From Microbacterium sp. (GTDB taxonomy: Bacteria > Actinomycetota > Actinomycetes > Actinomycetales > Microbacteriaceae), in assembly GCF_031179285.1 (NCBI RefSeq), contig NZ_JAPSHY010000006.1, forward strand, positions 1 through 64,000: a stretch of 64,000 nucleotides of DNA, written 5' to 3'. Positions 36,034 through 44,285 of the stretch are shown here, one piece after another. Position 1 is the first letter of the stretch, and each line of letters opens with the position of its first letter. The translations under genes were made by a program, and so were the position numbers. Below the pieces are notes generated by a model. It was not told where the DNA came from and ran no database searches. It saw only the letters and a list, made by a program, of their open reading frames with translations.

Positions 36034-37242
36034 TTAGAGCTCCCCCGGCCGCATCGCTTCCGCATCGATCGCGCGGATGATTCGCTGAGCGGCAGTGTCG
36101 ACCGGTGGCTCGCCGGCGGCATCCGTCCCCCTGCGCCTGCGGGGTGCGTAGACGACGAGCGAGTGGAACAGGAATCGCGCGAAGAACGCGACGACGAGAG
36201 ACAGCGCCGTCGCGAAGATGCTCGAGATGTGCCATGTCTCGACCATCAGCGCCATCAGCGGGATGCGCAGCGCCGCCTCGACGCCGTTGAAGGTCACCGA
36301 CGTGAGGAAGCGGGCGCCGAGGCCGCGGGCATTCGTTCGCATGTCGCCGAAGACGAACCGCTCCTGCAGCGCGAAGTTTCCGACGATGGTCGCCGCCGCT
36401 CCGATGATGGCCGCCCAGACGTAGTCCATGCCGAGGGTGGTGAGCAGCCACATGATGGCCAGGTTCGCGATCGCGCCGATGACGCCGATCATGGCGAACA
36501 GCGACATCTTGCCGAAGCGCAGGCGGGCGAGGTGAGCGGCGAAGGTCGCACCCTGGCGCAGTGTCGCCTTCGACGTGCCGTGCCGACGCTCGCCGAACTC
36601 CATCGGGATCTCGGCGATGCGCATGTCGGAGCGGGCGAGGATCTCGAGCAGGATCTTGAACCCCTGCGGCCGGAGCGTCGAGAGATCGATGCGTCGGCGG
36701 TCGACGAGGAAGAAACCGGTCATCGGGTCGGTGCTGCGTGACAGTCGCAGCGGGAACATCGCCTTGGTCAGCCAGGTGGCGGCCCGCGAGACGCCGAAGC
36801 GCATCCTCGTTCCCAGTCCCCGTGAATCACCGCCGCCGACGTAGCGCGAGGCCCCGACGACATCGGCATCGCCCTGAGCGTGGCGTTCCAGCAGCCGGGG
36901 CAGCAATTCGGGCGGATGCTGCAGGTCGCCGTCCATGACGATGCAGATGTCGGATGCTGCCTCGGCGAGTCCGAGAGCGACAGCGCCGCCCAGGCCGCCG
37001 GTGTTCGCAGTGCGGTGGATCACGCGCACCGGCACGGCGGCATCGACGGCGACGCGCTCGACCTCGACGGGAGTACCGTCGGCGCTGTCGTCGACGAAGA
37101 GGATTTCGGCGAGCCGGCCGGGCAGCGCGGCCGTGGTGCGCGCGACGAGCTCGGCGACGTTGTCGCGCTCGTTGAAGGTCGGCACGATGACCGTGACCGC
37201 TGTCCCCACGTGTGCCCTCTCTGACGCTGTGATCGAGTCCAT
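36034..37242 (-). CDS. Dolichol-phosphate-mannose-synthase-like GT2 fused to GtrA domain
   Basis: 402 residues. Residues 10-240 are a polyprenyl-phosphate glycosyltransferase (PTFNERDNVAELVART, VDDSADGTP, MDGDLQHPPELLPRLLERH, STDPMTGFFLVDRRR). Residues about 260-375 form a four-helix GtrA domain (FAMIGVIGAIANLAIMWLL, FALQERFVF). It likely makes a polyprenyl-phosphate sugar and helps flip it for extracellular sugar modification. ATG 37242 is the best start; no strong Shine-Dalgarno site is seen. It is divergent from the TagD-like gene. Confidence 0.9.
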   Translation of the reverse strand: MDSITASERAHVGTAVTVIVPTFNERDNVAELVARTTAALPGRLAEILFVDDSADGTPVEVERVAVDAAVPVRVIHRTANTGGLGGAVALGLAEAASDICIVMDGDLQHPPELLPRLLERHAQGDADVVGASRYVGGGDSRGLGTRMRFGVSRAATWLTKAMFPLRLSRSTDPMTGFFLVDRRRIDLSTLRPQGFKILLEILARSDMRIAEIPMEFGERRHGTSKATLRQGATFAAHLARLRFGKMSLFAMIGVIGAIANLAIMWLLTTLGMDYVWAAIIGAAATIVGNFALQERFVFGDMRTNARGLGARFLTSVTFNGVEAALRIPLMALMVETWHISSIFATALSLVVAFFARFLFHSLVVYAPRRRRGTDAAGEPPVDTAAQRIIRAIDAEAMRPGEL

Positions 37243-37308
37243 CGTTCCATGTCGGCGGTGCTCCCGCGCCAGAGCGGCTGACCGCCTGCGGCGCAGCCGC
37301 GAATCCGC

Positions 37309-37314
37309 TAGACT
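37309..37314 (+). promoter_or_regulatory. -10 box of the TagD-like gene
   Basis: TAGACT within CCGCTAGACTGACCCG, which matches the EPS operon -10 context at 13.84 kb. No convincing -35 hexamer is visible. It implies a leader of about 65-70 nt. Confidence 0.5.
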
Positions 37315-37320
37315 GACCCG

Positions 37321-37386
37321 GTGCGGCTGTGGGAGTCGCACAGCGGATGGGGATCCGCTTCTGGGGAACACTGATCTGGGGAGATC
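37321..37386 (+). promoter_or_regulatory. Leader of the TagD-like gene with hairpin and CTGGGGAACACTG
   Basis: A perfect 7-bp stem AGCGGAT/ATCCGCT with a GGGG loop (37342-37359) is followed by CTGGGGAACACTG (37361-37373) and a second CTGGGGA just before the ATG. The hairpin core and exact 13-mer also occur in the leader at 13.9 kb. A weaker upstream stem (GTGCG/CGCAC) precedes it. Confidence 0.5.
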
Positions 37387-37842
37387 ATGGGGACGCGTAT
37401 CGGCTATGCCGTCGGAGCCTTCGACCTGTTTCACGTCGGGCATCTGAATCTACTTCGCCACGCCAAGCAGCACTGCGACATCCTGATCGCAGGTGTCGTC
37501 AGCGACGAGATGCTGCGCCAGGTGAAGGGGATCGAACCGGTCATCCCGACCGCCGAACGAGCCGAGATCGTGCGGCACATCTCGTTCGTCGACGACGTCT
37601 ATGTCGAGACCACTCCGTCGAAGATGGACTCGTGGCGCGACGTGCAGTTCACCCACTTCTTCAAGGGTGACGACTGGCGCGGCACCGACAAGGGGCTGCG
37701 ACTGGAACGGGAGTTCGCCGAGGTCGGGGTCGAGGTCGTGTACTTCCCGTACACCGCGCACACCTCCAGCTCGTCGCTGCGTCGCGCACTCGACGCGATC
37801 ACCGCGGGTGCGAACAGCGCACCGGCACTTGCATCCCGCTGA
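37387..37842 (+). CDS. Glycerol-3-phosphate cytidylyltransferase-like nucleotidyltransferase
   Basis: 151 residues, the usual length for TagD/GCT enzymes. The nucleotide-binding HxGH motif is at residues 16-19 (FHVGH) after GYAVGAFDL. The substrate loop includes VSDEMLRQVKG, and the C-terminal RTEGIST-equivalent is HTSSSSLRR. It should make a CDP-activated alcohol (CDP-glycerol or a related compound) for the CDP-alcohol phosphotransferase at 31 kb. The Shine-Dalgarno site GGGGA is close to the ATG. The substrate is inferred from family and context. Confidence 0.82.
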   Translation: MGTRIGYAVGAFDLFHVGHLNLLRHAKQHCDILIAGVVSDEMLRQVKGIEPVIPTAERAEIVRHISFVDDVYVETTPSKMDSWRDVQFTHFFKGDDWRGTDKGLRLEREFAEVGVEVVYFPYTAHTSSSSLRRALDAITAGANSAPALASR

Positions 37843-37923
37843 TCGAACGCGCTCGAGGGCGGGACGAAGCGCGCTCAGCCGCCTCCCAGCGCTCGCCCTG
37901 TCGCGCGGGCATACGCTGGAAGC

Positions 37924-38187
37924 ATGAGTTCTCCTGCCTCCGACAGCATCACGATGTTCGGCGCCGACTGGTGCCGCGACTGCATCCGCACCAAGAAGCA
38001 ACTCGATCAGCTCGGCATCGAATACACCTACATCGATCTGGTCGCGGAGCCTGCGGCGGCGGATGTCGCGAAGGAGATCTCGGGCCGCACGAACATCCCT
38101 GTCGTGGTGTATCCGGATGCCTCGCACCACGTCGAGCCGACGAACGCCGACGTCGAGTCGAAGCTGCGCGAGCTGGCGCTCATCTGA
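37924..38187 (+). CDS. Mycoredoxin/glutaredoxin-like protein
   Basis: 87 residues of thioredoxin fold. The redox motif WCRDC places cysteines at 17 and 20, followed by the cis-Pro segment TNIPVVVYPDASH. WCxDC with a short length is typical of actinobacterial mycoredoxins, which reduce mycothiol mixed disulfides. GGAAGC precedes the ATG. The tandem hairpin repeats begin 10 bp after the stop. Confidence 0.87.
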   Translation: MSSPASDSITMFGADWCRDCIRTKKQLDQLGIEYTYIDLVAEPAAADVAKEISGRTNIPVVVYPDASHHVEPTNADVESKLRELALI

Positions 38188-38197
38188 CCGCGCGGGT

Positions 38198-38311
38198 GTG
38201 AGGCACCGCGCCTCGCGTGAGACACCACGCCTCGGGTGAGGCACCCCGCCTCGCGTCAGACACCACGTCTCGGGTGAGACACCACGTCTCGGGTGAGACA
38301 CCAGGCCACGC
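38198..38311. repeat. Six tandem 19-bp hairpin repeats
   Basis: Six units of exactly 19 bp start at 38198, 38217, 38236, 38255, 38274 and 38293; the consensus is GTGAGACACCACGTCTCGG. Most units hold a 5-bp inverted repeat around a 5-nt loop, either GAGAC/GTCTC or GAGGC/GCCTC, so paired positions change together. The last unit is degenerate. There are no spacers, which excludes a CRISPR array. It sits between the mycoredoxin and MFS genes. Confidence 0.85.
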
Positions 38312-38393
38312 ATGATGTCTCGCGAGGAATGCGGTGCCTCAGGCGCGTTGCGCAGTCTGGCACAAGGCGTGCTCTCCCGCCGGCGCCCGCCAC

Positions 38394-38399
38394 TACACT
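38394..38399 (+). promoter_or_regulatory. -10 box of the MFS gene; probable leaderless transcript
   Basis: TACACT ends 6 bp before the ATG at 38406, so transcription would begin at or next to the start codon. No Shine-Dalgarno site is present, consistent with leaderless translation, which is common in actinobacteria. Confidence 0.5.
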
Positions 38400-38405
38400 G
38401 GCGCC

Positions 38406-39776
38406 ATGAGCACCGACGCTCGGCCTGAGCGCGCATCCGTCCGCCTCTCCTCTCGCACGATCGCGCTCTACGCGGTCGGTTCGCTCGGAACCGGCGGCTA
38501 CGCGACGCTCCCCGGGCTCGTGCTGACGTACTTCCTCACCGACAACCTCGGCGTCGCGGCCCTCGCCGCCGGTCTCATCGTCACCGTCGCGAAGATCTGG
38601 GACGTCGTCATCGACCCGTTGATCGGGGCGGCATCCGATCGACAGCTGGCCCGCACTGGATCGCGACGCGGGTTGATGATCACCGGCGCACTGTCGCTCC
38701 CGCTGTTCTTCGCGCTCACCTTCGCGGTTCCCCCGTCATGGGGGCCGGTCGCCGCAGCGACCTGCGTCCTTCTCGCGTTCCTCGCCACCGCGACGGCGTT
38801 CAGCCTCTTCCAGGTGCCGTACGTAGCACTTCCGGCCGAACTGACCGGCAGCTACGACGAACGCACCCGTCTTCTCGGCTGGCGCGTCGTCGTGCTCACC
38901 GCCTCGATCCTGTTGTTCGGAGCCGGGGGCCCGGCGCTGCGTGACGCCGGCGCCGACCCGGTCGCCGGCTACCTCATCATGGGCATCGCATCCGGCGTGC
39001 TCATCGGTGTCGGCATGCTCATCGCGGCACGGACCGCCCGCTCCGACCGTGAAGCGCGTGCGGTCGTGCCGGTCACCTCCGTCGGCGTGCGCGAGCAGTA
39101 CCTCTCCGGATTCCGCGCGCTGGGTCGCAGCGTCCCCTTCCGCGCCCTGCTCGGCACCTTCCTGCTGCAGGCCCTCGCCACCGGCACGATGCTCGCGGGT
39201 GCGCAATACGTCGCGACCTGGGTGCTCCGATCCGAGGATGCCGTCACCTTCGTGTTCATCGCCCTGGTCGCACCCGCTCTGCTCGCGACTCCCGCCTGGA
39301 CGGAGATCGCGCAAAGAACCGGCAAGGAGCGCGCATTCGCGGTCGCGAGCGTGCTGTTCGCCGGGGCCGCGGCCTCGATCACGCCCGCAGTCTGGACGCC
39401 CGGCGTCTGGATCTATGCGTGCGTCGCGGTGGCAGGCGTCGCCTACGCCGGACTCCAATCGCTGCCGATGGCCATGCTCCCCGATGTCATCTCGCACGAC
39501 GAGCGCACGCACGGCGCCGGACACGCGGGCACGTTCACCGGCATCTGGACTGCAGGCGAGACAGTGGGCTTCGCGCTCGGTGCGACGGCGGTCTCACTCA
39601 CCCTGGCCGCCACCGGGTATGTCTCGACCGTCGCCGGTACCGAGACGCAGCAGCCGGATGCCGCCATCACCGGGATCGTGCTCAGCTTCAGCATCCTTCC
39701 TGCACTTCTGATGGTCGCGAGCCTGTTCGTGCTGCGCGGCTACCGTCTTCGCCGCGAAGACATCGAGCAGGTCTGA
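38406..39776 (+). CDS. MFS transporter of the GPH sugar:cation symporter type
   Basis: 456 residues with 12 transmembrane helices. The N-terminal half has LTYFLTDNLGVAALAAG and the conserved loop WDVVIDPLIGAASDR of the glycoside-pentoside-hexuronide family. The middle and C-terminal loops include FQVPYVALPAELTGSYDERT and MLPDVISHDERTHGAGHAGT. It probably imports a glycoside with a cation; the substrate cannot be predicted. The start at 38406 is immediately downstream of the -10 box. Confidence 0.87.
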   Translation: MSTDARPERASVRLSSRTIALYAVGSLGTGGYATLPGLVLTYFLTDNLGVAALAAGLIVTVAKIWDVVIDPLIGAASDRQLARTGSRRGLMITGALSLPLFFALTFAVPPSWGPVAAATCVLLAFLATATAFSLFQVPYVALPAELTGSYDERTRLLGWRVVVLTASILLFGAGGPALRDAGADPVAGYLIMGIASGVLIGVGMLIAARTARSDREARAVVPVTSVGVREQYLSGFRALGRSVPFRALLGTFLLQALATGTMLAGAQYVATWVLRSEDAVTFVFIALVAPALLATPAWTEIAQRTGKERAFAVASVLFAGAAASITPAVWTPGVWIYACVAVAGVAYAGLQSLPMAMLPDVISHDERTHGAGHAGTFTGIWTAGETVGFALGATAVSLTLAATGYVSTVAGTETQQPDAAITGIVLSFSILPALLMVASLFVLRGYRLRREDIEQV

Positions 39777-39847
39777 GTCGGCCCTGACCGCCATGGCCGC
39801 CGCCATCGGTGCGGCATAAGCTGGGACCCCGCCCGAAGGAGACGTCG

Positions 39848-41626
39848 ATGACTTCTGCGACCACACCTGCCGCGAGCTCCGCGCGGTCCGATGCCGAAGC
39901 CGAGGCGACGGCCGCGATCGATGGGGCGGCACGTTCCCGGCTCGATGAGGACGTCGCCGCCCTGCGGACCGGTGCGGGGGTGTGGGCGAGCCTCACCGTC
40001 GAGCAGCGCGCGACGCTTCTCCGATCTGTGCGCACGAGCGTCGCGGCGGCCGCCGAGGAGTGGGCGACGACGGCGGCGGTCTCGAAGGGACTCGATCGGG
40101 AGCACCCCCTGCGCGGGGAGGAGTGGCTCAGCGGCCCGTACAGCGTGCTCGGCGCTCTCGACGCCTACATCGGGACCCTGTCTCGCATCGCCGGAGGGAT
40201 CAATCCGCTCGACGGCGTGCGGATCGACCGCGCGCCCGGTGGCCGTGTCCGTGTGCACGCGTTCCCCCTCACCGCGATCGACCGCTTCCTGCTTTCGGGC
40301 TACTCCGGCGAGGTCTGGCTCGAACCGGGCATCACTCCGAACGCCGCACGTGCGACGGCCGGGCTGTCGCAGCAGACGCCGGCCGAGACGGGCGGCGTCG
40401 GCCTCGTGCTCGGTGCCGGCAACGTCACCGCCATCCCCGTCCTCGACGTGCTCTACGAGCTGCTCGCGCACAACCGCACCGCGCTGCTCAAGGTGAACCC
40501 GACACAGGACGCCCTGGTTCCGGTGTACAAGCGCGCGCTCGCACCTCTCATCGAGCCCGGGCTGCTGCGGATCGTCCGTGGCGGACCCGAGGTCGGGGCA
40601 TATCTGACCGGCCACCCCGACCTGGCTCACGTCCACATCACGGGGTCTGCGGCGACGTTCGACGCGATCGTCTGGGGCACGGGAGCACCCGCCAAGCGCC
40701 GACGCCGCGAAAACCGCCCCCTTTTGAAGAAACCGATCACCGCCGAACTCGGAGGGGTCTCGCCCATCATCGTCGTCCCGGGAGCATGGACGACGGCCGA
40801 CATCACCTTCCAGGCTGAGCACATCGCGACGATGCGCCTGCAGAACTCCGGGCACAACTGCATCGCGGGGCAGGTGGTGATCCTCTCCTCGGACTGGGCG
40901 CAGGCCGATGCCTTCCGGGCGGCCCTTCGACGTGCCTACGCCAACGCCCCGGAGCGTCCGACCTGGTACCCCGGCTCGTCCGCGCGCATGCAGACGGCGA
41001 CGGATTCCTACCCCGACGCCCTCGTGCTGGGCGATCGCCTTCTCGTCGAGATCGACTCCGGGCAAGACGCGGCGGCCCTGCAGACCACGGAGTACTTCTC
41101 CCCCGTGCTCGGCGTCGTCGAGCTGCCCGGTCTCGGGCAGGAGTTCCTCGACGCGGCCGTCGCCTACTCCAACGATGAGCTGCAGGGCACACTGGGCGCC
41201 AACCTGCTGATCGACCCGGCAACCGAGCGTTCCCTCGGTTCTGGTTTCGAGCGCGCGGTCGCGGCTCTGCACTACGGGTCGATCGCCATCAACAGCTGGA
41301 CCGCGTTCGGGTTCATCACCCCGACACTCACGTGGGGCGCGTTCCCGGGCGGATCGATCGCCGACGTGGGAAGCGGCATCGGCGTCGTACACAATGCCCT
41401 GCTTCTCGCTCACGTCGAGCGTTCGGTCCTGCGCGGTCCCTTCCGCCCGTTCCCGCGGTCGCTGCCGATCGTGAACGGCGGCGGACGACTGAGCATCCTG
41501 CCGAAGCCGCCGTGGTTCGTGTCATCGCGTACCGGTGCCGTCGTCAGCGAGGGGCTCACGCGCTTCCGGGCGACCGGCGGCCTCATGGGACTCGTGAAGA
41601 CCCTGCTGCGGGCGCTCCGCGCCTGA
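39848..41626 (+). CDS. Aldehyde dehydrogenase family protein
   Basis: 592 residues, longer than the usual 480-500. The catalytic Cys338 (SGHNCIAGQ) and general base Glu300 (ITAELGGVSP) are present, as are the cofactor segment LVLGAGNVTAIPVLD and HITGSAATFDAI. The C-terminal region (SIAINSWTAFGFI, GGGRLSILPKPPWFV) extends beyond the normal fold. It belongs to an atypical branch of the superfamily with an unknown aldehyde. The Shine-Dalgarno AAGGAG precedes the ATG by 7 nt. Confidence 0.87.
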   Translation: MTSATTPAASSARSDAEAEATAAIDGAARSRLDEDVAALRTGAGVWASLTVEQRATLLRSVRTSVAAAAEEWATTAAVSKGLDREHPLRGEEWLSGPYSVLGALDAYIGTLSRIAGGINPLDGVRIDRAPGGRVRVHAFPLTAIDRFLLSGYSGEVWLEPGITPNAARATAGLSQQTPAETGGVGLVLGAGNVTAIPVLDVLYELLAHNRTALLKVNPTQDALVPVYKRALAPLIEPGLLRIVRGGPEVGAYLTGHPDLAHVHITGSAATFDAIVWGTGAPAKRRRRENRPLLKKPITAELGGVSPIIVVPGAWTTADITFQAEHIATMRLQNSGHNCIAGQVVILSSDWAQADAFRAALRRAYANAPERPTWYPGSSARMQTATDSYPDALVLGDRLLVEIDSGQDAAALQTTEYFSPVLGVVELPGLGQEFLDAAVAYSNDELQGTLGANLLIDPATERSLGSGFERAVAALHYGSIAINSWTAFGFITPTLTWGAFPGGSIADVGSGIGVVHNALLLAHVERSVLRGPFRPFPRSLPIVNGGGRLSILPKPPWFVSSRTGAVVSEGLTRFRATGGLMGLVKTLLRALRA

Positions 41627-41657
41627 ACTTGCCCCGCGCTTCAGCGTGGAAGAAGGA

Positions 41658-41691
41658 AGATGTCGGTTCTGGTGTCCCAGAACCGGCATCT
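41658..41691. terminator. Bidirectional terminator
   Basis: A 15-bp inverted repeat (AGATGTCGGTTCTGG with CCAGAACCGGCATCT, one G-T pair) with a 4-nt loop. It is followed by T-rich sequence on the plus strand. It lies between the convergent aldehyde dehydrogenase and metallopeptidase genes. Confidence 0.85.
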
Positions 41692-41750
41692 GTCTTCTTT
41701 CCTCCCAGAGGGCCGGCGACCGGCGGCCGCGAATCGGAACCGAGCCGCGG

Positions 41751-42626
41751 CTAGATGGCGTCCTCGCTGCGGGTGAACGCCTCGGCGCAGACACCGAGCC
41801 CGTTCTTGTAGCCGTCGGCGAACCACCCGGCCCGCTGCTCGCTCGAACCGTGCGTCCAGGTCTCCGGGTTCACGACCCCGGACTGCTCCTGGATGTGGTC
41901 GTCGCCGACGGTCGAGGCGGCATTGAGCGCATCGGCGACCTGCTGCTCGGTCGGTGCCAACAGGTACGGATCGCCGTCGGCATCCGTCTCCTCGGTCATC
42001 CGCCCGATCCACGCTCCGGCATAGCAGTCGGCCTGCAGTTCCATGCGCACGCCGTTGCTGCCGGGCCCGGTGCCGTTGTCGGGGTGCCTCTCCATGTCGC
42101 CGACGATGTGCTGGATGTGGTGCCCCCACTCGTGCCCGACGATGTACAGCTGTGCGAGGTCACCGGCCGACGCTCCGAACTGCTGCCTCATCAACGTGAA
42201 GAAGGTGGGATCGATGTACACGGCCTGCTCCGGCGGGCAGTAGAACGGTCCGACGGCGTTCGATGCGGTGCCGCACTGCGTCGGGGTCTGCACGTCGACG
42301 ACGATCATCTGCGGCGGCACGTATCCCTCGACCTCGCCCTCCCAGAACTCGTCGAGCGCGACCTGGGCACCGGCCATGCGGCAGTCCACATTCTCGTTCG
42401 CGTCCTCGCCGGTCCGGCAGTTCTCGATGATCGATCCACCCGCCGGCTCGCTGCCGCCGCTGGGCGCGCCGCCGCCGAGCAGGCCGGTGAGATCGACCCC
42501 CAACAGGGGACCGACGAGAAGGGCGATGATGCCGAGCACGCCGACTCCGCCGCCGGCGATCGCGGCGTTGCGTCCGCGCCGGCGCGTGGTGTTGCCCGAG
42601 ATGTCTGCGTCCGGGTTGAAGGTCAT
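41751..42626 (-). CDS. Neutral zinc metallopeptidase (YpfJ/PF04228 family)
   Basis: 291 residues. A single transmembrane helix at about 22-42 follows a basic N-terminus, so the catalytic domain lies outside. The zinc site HEWGHH is in the middle, with a downstream MELQADCYAG segment supplying the third ligand, as is usual in the family. Conserved YCPPEQAVYID precedes it. The physiological substrate is unknown. It is monocistronic and divergent from the mdh gene. Confidence 0.9.
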   Translation of the reverse strand: MTFNPDADISGNTTRRRGRNAAIAGGGVGVLGIIALLVGPLLGVDLTGLLGGGAPSGGSEPAGGSIIENCRTGEDANENVDCRMAGAQVALDEFWEGEVEGYVPPQMIVVDVQTPTQCGTASNAVGPFYCPPEQAVYIDPTFFTLMRQQFGASAGDLAQLYIVGHEWGHHIQHIVGDMERHPDNGTGPGSNGVRMELQADCYAGAWIGRMTEETDADGDPYLLAPTEQQVADALNAASTVGDDHIQEQSGVVNPETWTHGSSEQRAGWFADGYKNGLGVCAEAFTRSEDAI

Positions 42627-42739
42627 GCCACGAGGGTACTGCGGGGCGTGTCAGGCGACGGTGGGCTGGCGGTGCCGACGGATGTCGTGTAAACGGATCG
42701 CCCATGCCCGGGCGTCCCGAACGGTCGTAGGCTCGGAGC

Positions 42740-43729
42740 ATGACGACGACGATCACCATCACGGGTGCGGGCGGGCAGATCGGCTACGCTCTGCTGTTCC
42801 GCATCGCGGCCGGCGACATGCTCGGACCGGACGAGAAGGTGCGACTGCGCCTGCTCGAGATCCCGCAGGGTCTCGGGGCTGCGGAGGGCGCCGCCCTCGA
42901 ACTGCAGGACGGCGCGTTCGAACTGCTGGAACACGTCGAGGTCACCGACGATCCGGCCGTCGGATTCGACGGGGCGAACCTCGCCCTGCTCGTCGGAGCA
43001 CGTCCTCGAGGGCCGGGCATGGAGCGTGCAGACCTGCTGGCGGCGAACGCCGGCATCTTCGGACCCCAGGGCGCAGCGATCGCCGCCAACGCCGCATCCG
43101 ATGTGCGGGTGACGGTCGTCGGCAACCCGGCGAACACGAACGCCCTCATCGCGGCGTCGTCGGCTGACGGCGTTCCGGCAGAGCGCTTCACCGCGCTCAC
43201 GCGCCTCGACGAGAACCGTGCCAGGGCGCAGCTCGCCCACGTGCTCGGCGCACGCGTCGGAAGCGTGCGGCGAGTACCGATCTGGGGCAACCACTCTGCG
43301 ACGCAGTTCCCGGATGTCTCCCATGCCACCGTCGACGGTCTTCCCATCTCGGAAGCCCTCGCCGCAATCGTCGGCGACGTGCCGGAATGGCTGGAGAGCA
43401 CCTTCATCCCGCGCGTCGCAAAGCGAGGCGCCGAGATCATCGAGGTGCGCGGCTCATCGTCCGTGGCCTCCGCCGCGAGCGCCACCATCGACCATGTCCG
43501 CGACTGGGTGCACGGCACCGACGACTGGACGAGCGCCGGCGTCGTCTCACGCGGCGAGTACGGCGTTCCCGAGGGCCTGATCTCGTCGTTCCCGGTGCGT
43601 TCGGCTGCCGGAGAATGGCACATCGTCGAGGGGCTGCAGCTGAGTGAGTGGGCGAGAGCGCGCGTCGATGCGTCTGTCGCGGAGCTCGTGGACGAACGCG
43701 AGGCGGTGCGGGCACTCGGGTTGCTCTGA
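42740..43729 (+). CDS. mdh: Malate dehydrogenase (NAD-dependent)
   Basis: 329 residues, the normal length for the actinobacterial enzyme. It has the NAD-binding [17 protein letters not shown], the substrate Arg region [41 protein letters not shown] and the catalytic His in [12 protein letters not shown]. It interconverts malate and oxaloacetate in the TCA cycle. Shine-Dalgarno GGAGC is next to the ATG. It is separated by 54 bp from the resolvase-like gene. Confidence 0.95.
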   Translation: MTTTITITGAGGQIGYALLFRIAAGDMLGPDEKVRLRLLEIPQGLGAAEGAALELQDGAFELLEHVEVTDDPAVGFDGANLALLVGARPRGPGMERADLLAANAGIFGPQGAAIAANAASDVRVTVVGNPANTNALIAASSADGVPAERFTALTRLDENRARAQLAHVLGARVGSVRRVPIWGNHSATQFPDVSHATVDGLPISEALAAIVGDVPEWLESTFIPRVAKRGAEIIEVRGSSSVASAASATIDHVRDWVHGTDDWTSAGVVSRGEYGVPEGLISSFPVRSAAGEWHIVEGLQLSEWARARVDASVAELVDEREAVRALGLL

Positions 43730-43783
43730 ACCGGTCACCGTTCGGCGCAGCCGCAGGGCACAATGGATGCTGGAGGTATGCAG

Positions 43784-44254
43784 ATGAGCGATGTGACAGA
43801 CCGGACGACCGCAGGTGCGACGGTCGATGAGGCGCTGACCAGCCCTCTTCATCTGCCGCACGCGGCAGCCGAATGCCCCAAGTGCTTCACCGAACTGCAG
43901 CAGAATCGCAACTTCTGGCTCGCCCGTCCTGACGGGTCGCGCCTGGTCGGCCTGGTCGTCTCACGCGAGGGGATGCCACCGGTGGTTCAGCAGCGCGAGG
44001 ATCTGACGCGTTTCGGAGTGCCGATCGAAGGGTTCCGGCATCCGGCGCCCGACATCCTCGAAAGCTGGGGCGACCGGCTGGCCCGGCTCATCGACACACT
44101 CGGCAAGGGCGATGTGCTCGTCGTCGCCAACAGCCATGCGCTGGGACGCGACCCCGAAGAGGAGTCGCGGACGGTCGCCGAGCTGCGACGCCGCGGGATC
44201 ATCGTGAAAGTCCTGAACCACGAGGCGCGCCACCTCGCGGACCTGGCCCGCTAG
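43784..44254 (+). CDS. Resolvase-like fold protein without obvious catalytic serine
   Basis: 156 residues from the ATG at 43784, which is 7 nt after GGAGG; ATG 43778 is less likely. The C-terminal 70 residues read like the end of a serine-recombinase catalytic domain (LARLIDTLGKGDVLVVANSH, ALGRDPEEESRTVAELRRRG, IIVKVL). The N-terminal part instead holds CPKCF and VGLVVSREGMPP, and there is no DNA-binding HTH. It may be a domesticated relative; the function is unknown. Codon use is normal for the window. Confidence 0.6.
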   Translation: MSDVTDRTTAGATVDEALTSPLHLPHAAAECPKCFTELQQNRNFWLARPDGSRLVGLVVSREGMPPVVQQREDLTRFGVPIEGFRHPAPDILESWGDRLARLIDTLGKGDVLVVANSHALGRDPEEESRTVAELRRRGIIVKVLNHEARHLADLAR

Positions 44255-44266
44255 ACGATCGCCGAT

Positions 44267-44281
44267 CCCGCGCGATGCGGG
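44267..44281. terminator. Small hairpin between convergent genes
   Basis: CCCGC/GCGGG with a 5-nt loop in the 31-bp gap between the resolvase-like and lipoprotein genes. It is a weak terminator candidate. Confidence 0.35.
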
Positions 44282-44285
44282 CGGA

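Noticed and set aside
38198..38311. Possible CRISPR array
   Set aside because: Units abut with no spacers, the unit is only 19 bp, and no cas gene is present.
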